Source: Brugia malayi (Eukaryota > Nematoda > Chromadorea > Rhabditida > Onchocercidae). Taken from it: a DNA stretch of 64,000 bases. Location of the stretch: positions 10,707,721 through 10,771,720 of the forward strand of contig NW_025062479.1 in NCBI RefSeq assembly GCF_000002995.4, in the 5' to 3' direction. Below, in pieces: positions 53,701 to 64,000 of this stretch (its first letter is position 1; the number at the start of each line of letters is the position of its first letter). The translations under genes and the position numbers were made by a program. A model generated the notes under the pieces. That model made no database searches. It was not told the origin of the DNA and was given only the letters and a program-made list of their open reading frames with translations.

Positions 53701-55756
53701 AGGTCATGACAATATTTCACTTCAGTATCCAACAATTCCTGAAAAAATTCTGTTTTATAAAAAAAATACAATGATTTTTACTAGAATTGACATACGACAA
53801 AAAAACATTTGAAAATTTGAAACGCATTATATCATATTACAAACCTAATTAATAGGCAATAAAAATCCCGGACAAACTTCAATTTGACTTTAATTTAAAA
53901 AGATTCAGTTAGATAGAAGATCAAGATAAATAATCATATATAAAATAAAATGATAAAAAGAATATGCATACTTTTGCAACTTTTTCGCATTTCGAAGAAA
54001 CGATGGGATATTGCTCAGTTGTGATTGTAACAGATTGATTATGCAAAGATGTCACTGAATTTAGAGACACTTCGATGCTTGGTTGTATGGTTTTGCTGAA
54101 TTGGTAACCATCAGATATTTTAAACTCTTGTACGTAACTAATTTAAAAGACAAAATACGATAATATTAGTATCATTAGAAATTATTAAGTGATGAAGTAT
54201 CGATAGAATTCATATTAATTTTACTTTTGAATTTAGCAAATTTAATAAAACTTAACATTCTATCATCATATCTTACTTCATCAAACAAAAAAAAAATCAT
54301 CAATCGCTTGGTATATAACAAAATGTAACTCTCAAGTATTTCTAATCTCCTTACATTCTAACAATGTAGTTCAATCGTTGTCAGAATAATATTTCGGGCT
54401 ATTTCGAAATTTGAAGAGAGACAAGAATATTTAGCTTGTATATATGAATAAATCAGACTAATTAACGCACTCGTCACATATATCGCAATATAATTGTATC
54501 AAAACCATTTTAAGATAACCACCAACTTTTCCAGTTTACAATATATCAAATTTAATAAGACTGGTGTAAATGAACTTCGCGTCATTACTTACGTGTAACG
54601 TGTATATGCCAAATAAGAAAGGAAATTGTGCAAGCGTTAATATATTTTCAATCATACAACTACATGTTGCTTTTAATTCATTAAAACTGTTCAAATTATT
54701 TCGATTTTATATAATTTTTTCTCATTCTATTTGAAATTCAAATATTAAAAAGCAATGTTTGAAAAATGAGACGAAGAGAAAAATAAACAAATAATTATAA
54801 ATTCCAGTTATGTGGAAATGTTCCAATATAACAAAAATATTCACAAAATGTTCTTAAATTTCATTTTGAAGTGAGAGCCAACTTCCAACTTTCATATTTA
54901 TATTTTATTAGTTCACCTACAATTTTCATATAAATCTATTCACTTTTCCAGTATCTCATAATTTTCATATAAACCTATTCACTTTTTCAATATTTCACAA
55001 TTAAAGGTAGGCAAGACATTAAAGAATGTATTGTTTAAATAGATCACCGCTTTTACGCGGTACTTTAATGGAAAAGGGAAAATACAAATTACTCAAATTC
55101 GCCGAAGTCGATATGACAAATAGAAACCCATTCTATTTCTTTTCATTTTTCTTTATGTTAAATGTTCACTTGTTGAACAATATATCGAATTTCTGAGATG
55201 CATCCAGAAAAGATATTATATGATATAAATTATCCAGTAAATCTAAGAAGTTAAGAATTGGAAAATTAATAGTTCTCTAAAAAATCACTGAAGTCAAATC
55301 CATAATTCTCGGAATTCTAAAATTTGATCATCACCTTTTCCTTTGATAATATCTATCCAAATTCTTCTATAGTACAATTTGCTCTGGTAACGTGCACACC
55401 TTTTCCTTTTGGATGCTGTACAAAATCAATTTTCATCAACATAAAATTTATCCGTATTAGTCCAGTGTTTTTTAAATTACAAATGCACAATATGCAAATA
55501 ATAGCCTTCACCTTATGCCATTAAGCATGTTAATTTTGGTTTAGAATTTTCAAAAAAAATTTAAAATCACGAAAAATACTAGAAAGTAAATTACAAAACT
55601 AATTAGTGGAAAGACAAATTGTACATGCCTTCCTCTCGCAACATCATTTTTATAGGTTTGTATTACACTTCTACGGAGTGTTTGATAATTTATCACCTTC
55701 AGATTTATGCCATAGTTTGATGGCATTTGAAAGCTTTCTTTTGATGTATCACACAT
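50750..55756 (-). CDS. itsn-1: Intersectin long-form C terminus: DH (RhoGEF), PH and C2 domains
   Basis: The DH-PH unit of long intersectin activates Cdc42 and couples endocytosis to actin; C2 adds membrane contact. Exons: 55756-55629 (first exon uncertain), 54137-53972, 53738-53561, 53208-53090, 52999-52859, 52743-52589, 52487-52361, 52088-51959, 51818-51709, 51576-51306, 50898-50750. From the ATG at 55756 this is 557 residues: DH about 95-280, PH about 290-418, C2 about 430-557. DH has LLLPMNRITRYPLIFEKL, close to the family PxQRxxRYPL. IWAQQHIHCE, LLFNDFLML and LYKTPLLLENAKI match intersectin specifically, as does the C2 ending SSRIPMADLL / HRGPMSKQF. Two donors, at 51305 and 55628, are GC. 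It is probably joined to the SH3 block upstream, but I could not find the linking exon in the right phase, so a separate gene starting at MCDTSKESF is possible. Confidence 0.8.
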
Positions 55757-58455
55757 GATTACGTCCAACACAGAATTAGGCGATGCAAGAAAATGATCGT
55801 TAACAATTTGATGCTATTAATTTTTGATAGTGAAAATACTATATGCATCTGCTGCTAATAATAAATTCTAAAAATTTTGAATTTCTATTTCCTAAAATCT
55901 ACCATCTTCAAGTCATTGATAATACAACAAGATCAGAAATGGATAAAACACTAGCTTATACTTTTGCAATGAAAAATATCTATCCTGAATAATCGTTAAT
56001 GACTTAAGCAGTACCAGTTCAGTCCAAGCTACATAAAATATTTTACCTACACCATATGAAAAAAGGACAAAAGAATCCAGATTTTATTATCAGGACACTC
56101 GCTTGAAGTGTAATGCATACCTAGAAGAAAGGAAATCCAGAAGAAAGCAATGCACAATCATAAACTATTTGACACAATGGCATATTGCATAAAATCATTC
56201 AAGAATTCACTCCAGTCAATATATGCACTCACGGTAACACCAAATGAGACCTAAAATATTTATCAATGAATTAAAAGAGATAAAACTTCGAAAATTCCAA
56301 ATAAGGGAAGAAAATTTTTCCAAGTTCTTCCATGTTTAAATTAATTTTTCGATTGATATAGTTAGTGGTAGCACAGATATGCCATTGCCTGATACCATTT
56401 TAAGAAATAAAGTAGACAAGTTAGGATTAAGCCATAACAAGCAAAAATTTAACTGTTGCAAACAGCTGTAATTTTTTTAATTTATAAATATTAAATTTAA
56501 ATATCTTCAAAATTGAGATGCCCTTGATCTTCCATCCAGCATCTTGAAATTTATTCGCTGCATTGCCTGCAACAACCTTACCAATGGCAACTATAATTTT
56601 CTCAATAAATTAAGCGAACTGGCATATAGAAGCATATATACAAAACAATAAATTATTGCAATGAGTACCTTTATTACCTGAAACTTGAATCCAGCAACAA
56701 GTAATTAAGTAGTTAATGCGAAAATGCGACAATTAAGGTAGAATAAAAAAAAGTTCTAGTCCCTCAATCATAAGTGATATGAGGGATATAAGCGACCATA
56801 TATCTAAATTATATAATTATGTTTGCAAATTATGGTTATGAAAAATCTAGAAATTTAGACTTTTAACACTGAAATCAGGTCAGTGGTAGCATTTTTGACG
56901 AGATTGAAATCCCTCCAAATATAACAGAAAGCGAGTGTTAAACTGATAATAAAATAAACTTTGCAACAGAGCTCCGAGAAAAAATTATCTGAGACCAGAA
57001 TAGGAAATTATAAAAATCATCATGCATTAATGTCCTTACCATATAACGAGAGACAAAAACAATCATTAAATAAAGAATTATTGTGATGATATAAAATAAC
57101 AGTACCATATATAAATATTATCTAAAGCAAAGCAAAGAAGGATGAAAGATATACTAAAGAAGAAAAAAGAAAAATATACTAAAGAAGAAAAAAGAAAAAC
57201 TTGAAATGCAAATAAAAAATGAACCTAATTCGAAAATTTGAAAAACATAGAATTCTTACAAAGCTCCCGAACTTCAAAGTATGAAGAAAATTGAGTAGTT
57301 AAATACAATCACTTGAAATGCGTACTGATAAACAATTTTTATATAATCATTATATATTTATTATATCAATACCAAGATAATCAACAATCCAGTAGCAAAG
57401 TAAATCCAGCATTAGTAGAAGTAGCACCTGTCCATCATGATAAATTAAAATAATTGCCTACCTTTACAAATATATTTCGAACCAATAAATATTAGGCGTT
57501 GATGAAATGACTTCTACCTGACTCGACAATAATGAATTATACGAGTACGATGCTAATTAAGTAGAAATAAAAGTCGCGAATAAATAACGCATTTAAATTT
57601 GACCGAAATGATCGAAGAAAAGATATATTTACTGCCTGCAAAGTTTTATCTCCTCAAGACCAGAACTGTCAAATTTAATTATGTTTAAACAATCTTTTGA
57701 GCATTTCAATCAAAACAAAGGCAGAAGTCAATACTATGGAATCCGTGCTAATCAAGGTGGCCGTCACCAGAGCTACTAACATACCGGAAAGCTACACCAT
57801 GAACATGAAGGATGATGTAAGTGGCAATGAGCTTTTTTTTAAAAAAAGAAAACATATTAGCCATACACCAAATTAAATCTGATTGCAGTTGATCTTATAT
57901 CATAGGAACTACGCTACGATAGCAAGCTAATGAAGTATTAAAGGAGATGAGTACAGAAAACATAAGTGAATTGACCCATTAAAAAGTGAATCAGTATCAA
58001 ACAAGTCTTATCATCAAATCAAATTGATCTCTTTTAAAGTATGAAAAATTTATTTACTCCTTAAACTTATACATATATATTTATAACTTAGATAAGAATT
58101 TAACAAATTCAAGACTACTTTGCCATGCACCCTCATATTTAGTATTTAAATGTCAACCTTATCCATATGGAAGAATACTATATTAAGAATAAATTCTTAA
58201 AAAATCGAAGAGCGAATCAAAATCTTATTCGTTCTTGCACTTATTTTTGATTTTGTATTAAAACTTCATTTGGTAACACTAAGTTGGCTTTCTTGGTCAT
58301 CTTAAAATTTAACTCGAATCTAAGAAATTAATGCGCTCTTCAACTTGAAAAAATTTCGCTAAGACAGAATTTTGAATTCGCATTGGTCTTAAGATCCCAT
58401 CGAAATATCCGCAAGATATTTAGTTGAAATACCACTAAAAGAAATAAAAAATAAC
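55757..58455. other. Gap between the SH3 and DH-PH-C2 parts of intersectin
   Basis: I see no convincing minus-strand exon here. The frame of the exon at 55629-55756 stays open upstream to TTAATAG near 55815, which could be an acceptor in phase 0, whereas the SH3-E donor is phase 2; at least one more exon or another acceptor is therefore needed to join them. The segment is less AT-rich and has fewer homopolymers than most non-coding DNA here. A tandem duplication of about 26 bp (ATATACTAAAGAAGAAAAAA) lies near 57150-57200. A plus-strand coding candidate occurs at 57736. Confidence 0.45.
57736..57941 (+). CDS. Small plus-strand coding candidate, two exons, unknown
   Basis: An ATG at 57736 opens 27 codons (MESVLIKVAVTRATNIPES then YTMNMKDD) ending exactly at a consensus GTAAGT donor (57817). 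The stretch has higher GC and balanced codon use unlike the surrounding DNA. Splicing to the acceptor ATCATAG at 57905 would add ELRYDSKLMKY and a TAA at 57939-57941, giving 38 residues; the nearer acceptor TTGCAG at 57888 gives a different short ending. I recognise no family; the start is faintly C2-like. It is antisense to the presumed intersectin intron. It could also be a first exon of something larger, a gene relic, or chance. Confidence 0.2.
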
Positions 58456-59611
58456 CTACCGCAATTGAACATAATTTCCTGGGAAGAGTGCGTCAGTATT
58501 ACTTTTGTCATTCAGGAGACGTCCTTTCCACCATTCGCCATCACTTTGATCAGTGACTATTATGATATCACCGTTTTTAAAAGATAATTCATCATCACGC
58601 TGTGCCTGGTAATCATATAAGGCTTCTGCTTTCAGTTCATTTCCACCTAAGATTTCCACATAATTACCTGGGAACCAACCAAATTTTCTAGTTCCACCAT
58701 CGGAAACAATCTGCAAAAATGTTACTTCAATGTTATTATCTAAAATGAAAGTTGGAATTCGAAATGAACACTAATTCGTTCTTTACCTCTCTGCAAATCT
58801 AGTTGAGCACAATTCAGAAAAAAGATTTTTTTAGTTACGAACTTCTAGATCAACCTTTTCATGGGCAATCTTGCCTATCAGGATTCTCCCTAACTTCTTA
58901 CTTCATTTCTCATTTTCTGCTTGCTAAAAAACTATAAATATCATTACAGTTCAGCTGAGAATTTTAGCCCGCAATTGTAGTACGAAGAAAAAATGGGAGT
59001 TGCAAAGTAGAAAATTCTAGAAAAGATGTGCAACTTGCCTCGCCTTGCCACCAACCACAAGATGATTTGCTTTGAACTTTTACTACATCACCAACTTTCA
59101 GAGACAACTGATTTTCCGCTGTAGCTTCAAAATCAGCAATAGCTCTGCCTGTACCAAAGTCTGCACTTTCTAAATTTTCTTTCGTCAATTTATTCGCATC
59201 AAAGCTTTATAATGTAAAGTCTACTTTACGAAAAAAAAAAAAAAAAAAAAAAACATCACAATAGTATTTTTATGGACGACAAATCTTACCAGACTGCGAT
59301 ACATCACCTGAAGAAGGTGGGCATTTTTGCACATAATTCGCAGGGAAAATTCCAGTTCGTCCATTACAAGTTCCTTTCCACCATTCATTGATTGCTTCCG
59401 TAACAAGAATACGATCACCTGCATGCAAATCGAGATCTGTTGGTTCCATTGCTTGAAAATCATACAGTGCCACGTACCACTCGCCTGATGTCGATTCAGC
59501 TGGTGTTTCTAAAGAAAAGCATCACTTAAAAAAAAAAAGAAACAGTTTTATAAAGCGCATGTGAATTAAAATTTTAATGTGTTTACATTTCAGAGGGAAA
59601 AGAATGATTTA

Positions 59612-59649
<38 letters not shown>

Positions 59650-62600
59650 TGTAACAATATCATATACTGCACCAGCTGAGGGAATAGATGAAGGTGCAGA
59701 AGGTTCCTTTGCATCAGATTCTTTTGACTTTTCAACTTGATCTTTTACTAAATTATCTTTCAAATCGGCCTTATCTCCACCTGACATTGAAACGTACGAT
59801 TTGGGGAACCAACCAACTGAGCCAGATTTATTACGACCCTGGAAAATGCAAAATAATCAGGACTAGTTAACGTCAATATTAAACTCGCAAAAATTTTGGT
59901 CTAAATCATAGAAATAAGTCGTCTTCCAAAACTAAATATGTAAATCTAATAGTAACTGTACTAATGTCTATTTTTTGCAGAACTAATATGCGTACTGGTA
60001 ATTTTTTTTCTATTAACTTACTACTGATATATCCAAAACTTCGAAAAATTAAGACTTAATTCTAAATTAAAGTTCTAAATTTCTAAATTTAATTCGACGT
60101 AATTTTGTTACTATATAATTCGATAGTTCTAATGCTCAGATTTCTCATCGTCATTCATGTTACAAAAAAATTTCCGGCCATTTTCAAATGAAATATTAAT
60201 TTTGCATTCATTACTTAGCTTCTAACCTTCCACCGCATTTCTAGCTGTTCCAGGATCTCGATAGTATCTCCTTTCGAAAAACTTAACTCATTATCATTTC
60301 TTGCCTTCCACTGATATAAAGCAACTGCTGCTCCCAGAACAGGCAACCGTTTTTCTTGTCCTAAAAAGATGAAATAAATAAGAATTTGTAAAAAGATGAA
60401 ATAAAACAAAATAAATAAGAATCTAACAGACATATGATTGTGATGAATCAGTGTTTCTATTTATGAAAACCTTAAACACTAATTTTAAGTTCATAGAATG
60501 TCTTGAAAAACAACTACAAACATTATAATATTGATAATTGCATTATCTACCGGATGGTGAAGCACTTAAAGTTCCTGAAGCTGATTTAACAACCGCAGCA
60601 GCCGGTTCCTCTACAATGCTCTGCAACGGCTCGCTTGACGGAGAAGTTGTAACAGATGATATGGTTTGCGGCGGCTGAAACAGCACATCCTGAACACTGA
60701 TTCAATTGGATCTATTAAATAAAAAATGGTACAGTGACAGAAATTAAGCAACTACTGATCTATTTCAACCAATTAAAGTGTTACCTGTGTAGGAACAGCA
60801 GTAACAGGTACCATTGGTTCGGCAAATGCTACGGGGAACCATCCTACTTTGTCACGCATCTGTCCCGCTAACCAGCCCGGTTCTGCGGCATGATTTTCAA
60901 ATGCAAGAATAACATCTCCTGGTTGGAAGCTAAGCTCGTCATCTACAAATTCTAGTACAATATCTCAAAATTACTCCTAAACTGAAAACGGGTAATACGA
61001 GACATATGAGGAAAAAAAGAGAAAATGAATAGTGATAAAGATTTCAAAAATGCACCTGAACGAGCATTAAATTCATACAATGCCCGATATTTTACTGTAC
61101 CAGTAGCACCATTTCCTTTTGGTAATGAATTACTAGGCACGGAAAATTGCTGAACTGTTCCGTTCGTAACACTTTCTAAAAATCGACAACTTCTGAATAT
61201 AATCTACAGAAAACATTGAAAAACCAAAACCAGACTCACAATTCATATTTGATAAAGATGAATTAATAGTTTTAAAACTTACTCGAATCAACCGATGGAG
61301 TTTTATTAAGTGAGTGACCCAACAAAGATGTTGTCACAGCATTCGGCACATCACCATTTTGCCCAGAAACTATGGTATTTACTTTCAACTTCAAAGTTTT
61401 AATCTGTTCGTACAATTGAAAATGTAGCGTCGAAAGTTGAGTTAACTTTAAATTACACTCGTTGAATTCTTCCGCTTTCTAAAATTTTATTTCTTTCTTA
61501 CAAAAAGGAGAATACGGAATTGAAAAAAATGTGACAAAATAAAACTAGTGAAAATGTTGTTACCATGGTAACCAATTGCTGCTGAACCTTTGCTCGTTCA
61601 TTTGCATCTTTCAACTGTTTATTCAACGTTGATAATTGAGCAATTAGAGATTGTTTTGCATTTTTCGCTTGCTCAAGATCTTCAGCCTTTTGCGCTCTAT
61701 TACGACATTCAACCTGCATTTGGAGACTTTCGTGTGCCAGTCGTTCATATTGCACACTTAACTGGAATTCAGCTGACATTTTATATTTTGATCAAACTTA
61801 AAATCCACAAATCTCCTATAAGTCATTCTAGAACTCTGAGAACAGATAACGAACAGTTCTGAACACTTGAAATAAACACCTTTTGCTAAATATATTTCCA
61901 CAGCCCCAAATTTCTGAAACCTCAGAGAATTTCATATCGAACACAAGGAAATTTAGCTGCTTTAATTTACTTGTTGTTTTGTTATTTCCAATGATCGAAT
62001 TTTTTCTGCTTTTTCATCACGTTTGACTTTCATTGATTCTATTTCTTTTGTTATACCAACAATTAGATCCCTTGTCTGCAAAACAAATAAAATTCAAGAG
62101 AAATACTATAAATAAAATCGTTAATTGTTTACGAGCCGTAACAGTAGTGAACTCACTGTAAATATGAATTACTTTTTAACTGATTATTACTCTATCTAAA
62201 TTTGGATAAAAGAATTCCCCAATATCTTAATATATACCTCATAGTATTTTTGAAACTCAAATGTTTATTTACGGAACTATGTTTATCAGTACAGAGTAAC
62301 AGTTGAGCAAAATAACAAAAGCAACAAAAACAAATAGTACAAAATACTTGAGTAATGTTAGTGTTCAACTCTGTTGACTTTTCATCGAGAGCTTGAAGCT
62401 GAAAGGATAGACTTTTCTGGCGTTGCTGTCGTTCCAGAGTGCTGTCCACTTCATTTTGACGCTGTGCCTAAAATTTTGCACGAATTTCAGAAATCCACAG
62501 AAATGCATACACAAGACATGCCGCTGATAACGATAATTCTTTGCTTCATCTACTTCAACTAATGGTTCTCAAGTTTCAGGCCATGTCCTAACAACATGTC

Positions 62601-64000
62601 AAAATTTCTCTCAAATCATTTGTTGGTCTGAACCAAAACGACATCGGCTAAATTATCTTACTTTGATTTCTCGAATTCGTATAGCGTTCAAATCAGCTTT
62701 TCTCTGCCGTTCCATCTCCTTTCTAGCTTTCTCTTTTTCTGCCAAAACACGTCTTTCTTCTGCCAGACGAGCTTCTTCGCGTTTCTGCTCACGTTCTAAT
62801 TCCGCTTCACGTTCAGCCTGACGTTTCCTTTCAGCTTCCTCCCTTTCTCGTTCTCTCTTTTCTGCCAATTCTCTCTCTTTCTTTTCAAATTCTGCACGAC
62901 GACGTTCTTCCTAAAAATCTGGTACAATGATTATCTAATATCAAAAGAACTTAAAAAAGTCACAGATAGCACCAACAAATTTCTAATTACGAATTTAAGT
63001 AAAAACCTCTTCACGTAATGCCTGACGACGTCGATCCAATTCTGCCTGCCCACGATCATAATTATCACGGCGTTTGTCCTCAAATGTTTTCGGTATTTGA
63101 ATTTTTTGTGCAGGAGGTACATTCGGATCAAGTACTGGTGAATCAGAAACGGAACGTGAACAGTGAGCAGCTAACTCAGGTGGAAGAGTTTTTGGAAGCA
63201 AATAACCAGTCTGAAAATTACGCTTCCATTAAAAGCAGAAAAATACAACTAAAATTATTATCTGGACAAGTACTTCAATGTGCTACCTATTGATAAAGTG
63301 TTGAAAAATAGAGAAATAATACCTTAACTGAATCAATCAAATGCATGGCAACACAAAATTCTTCTACGCTAAGCCGTCCATCTTTATTATAATCCGACAA
63401 ATTCCAGATTTCAGCTAAGACAGAATTCGACAGCTGGCTTTGTGCCAAAATATTTCTGAAATAAATACTTCGTACACAAACATTAGAAAAAAAAAAGAAT
63501 AAAATATCATAGAAATATCATTTTTTTTAAAAAATGAAGTTAAATTCTTTAAAAACCAATACACCATAACAACATATGCTATTTGGTATATTTGTCAATA
63601 TTTGTCAAAAGAATACCTTGCATGAACACCACTAAGCGACCCAATTCTGTTTTTGTCAAGCTGATTAAAGTGCTGACAATATTTCAATTTGTTATGATGC
63701 GGTATGGTCCAATCACCTTGTATCTTCCCAGAAGTGATCAAATCTTGTGTAGTTGGTAGAAGTCCGCCAAAGGTCATTACTGGAGTAACCATTGGTGTTT
63801 GCGCCATCAGTGGAGGAAATGATGGAGTTATCACCACTGGAGGCTGTAAAAAATGACTCAGAAAAATGACAGAAAATAATAACTGTATATGGAAGCAGTT
63901 AGAAATTTTTGTTTTATTCTCCAAAAGTTTAACTGTAATCTAGAATTAATCCAAAAAATAAAACAAAAAAATTCACGTAAAAAACCTTTAAGGAGATCGG
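58456..64000 (-). CDS. itsn-1: Intersectin (EH2, coiled coil, five SH3), 5' end beyond window
   Basis: Endocytic scaffold linking Eps15, dynamin, synaptojanin and clathrin adaptors at the plasma membrane. Exons: 64000-63986 (weak, partial), 63843-63617, 63455-63323, 63210-63007, 62910-62662, 62467-62348, 62075-61971, 61761-61564, 61478-61283, 61175-61056, 60942-60785, 60674-60551, 60360-60227, 59838-59649, 59508-59290, 59169-59039, 58710-58456. They encode about 920 residues. EH2 has EIWNLSD with the NPF-pocket Trp and a calcium loop [15 protein letters not shown]1 must lie off the edge. A KERQ-rich coiled coil follows ([17 protein letters not shown]). SH3-A to SH3-E start at [60 protein letters not shown] and [15 protein letters not shown]. 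The ORF stops TAG after NYVQLR, but CG|GTAGGT there is also a donor. The intron at 59038 has a GC donor. Confidence 0.93.

Overview
The window is AT-rich nuclear DNA of a nematode. Introns are mostly 150-400 bp, with TTTAG/TTTCAG acceptors, long poly(A)/poly(T) tracts and A/T microsatellites. A 21-base exact match to the nematode spliced leader SL1 is present. Gene content, composition and intron size suggest a spirurid/filarial worm rather than Caenorhabditis, but this is inferred. Every well-supported gene is on the minus strand, so transcription runs from high to low coordinates. I rebuilt the exons by hand, choosing splice sites so that reading phase is kept and conserved domains stay intact.

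Layout, left to right. 1-796: 3' flank. 797-9085: a ONECUT transcription factor (CUT domain plus homeodomain, 5 exons, 471 residues). 9086-11260: its upstream region, with a G-rich quadruplex-like motif. 11261-41978: a giant type I membrane protein (65 exons, 3607 residues) with C-type lectin, LDLa, CUB, sushi, discoidin, HYR, GCC2/GCC3, 14 tandem EGF and pentraxin modules, a transmembrane helix and a short tail; the domain content resembles Drosophila Uninflatable. 41979-47336: a gene-poor spacer holding the second copy of a 424-bp dispersed element whose first copy lies in a ONECUT intron. 47337-50394: erlin (ER SPFH protein, 318 residues). 50750-55756: DH, PH and C2 domains of an intersectin. 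58456-64000: the intersectin EH2, coiled coil and five SH3 domains, running off the right edge.

How the genes relate. The EH-SH3 block and the DH-PH-C2 block are probably one intersectin gene able to make short and long forms, because the splice donor after SH3-E overlaps an in-frame stop. Erlin begins 355 bp after the intersectin stop, with a splice-acceptor-like sequence next to its ATG, as expected for an operon whose downstream message is trans-spliced. The ONECUT and Uninflatable-like genes look independently transcribed.

Best leads: the SL1 leader copy in an erlin intron; the near-identical 424-bp element in two places with diverged flanks; several GC-AG introns; a nematode intersectin with Rho-GEF domains; and a small unexplained plus-strand coding candidate at 57736.
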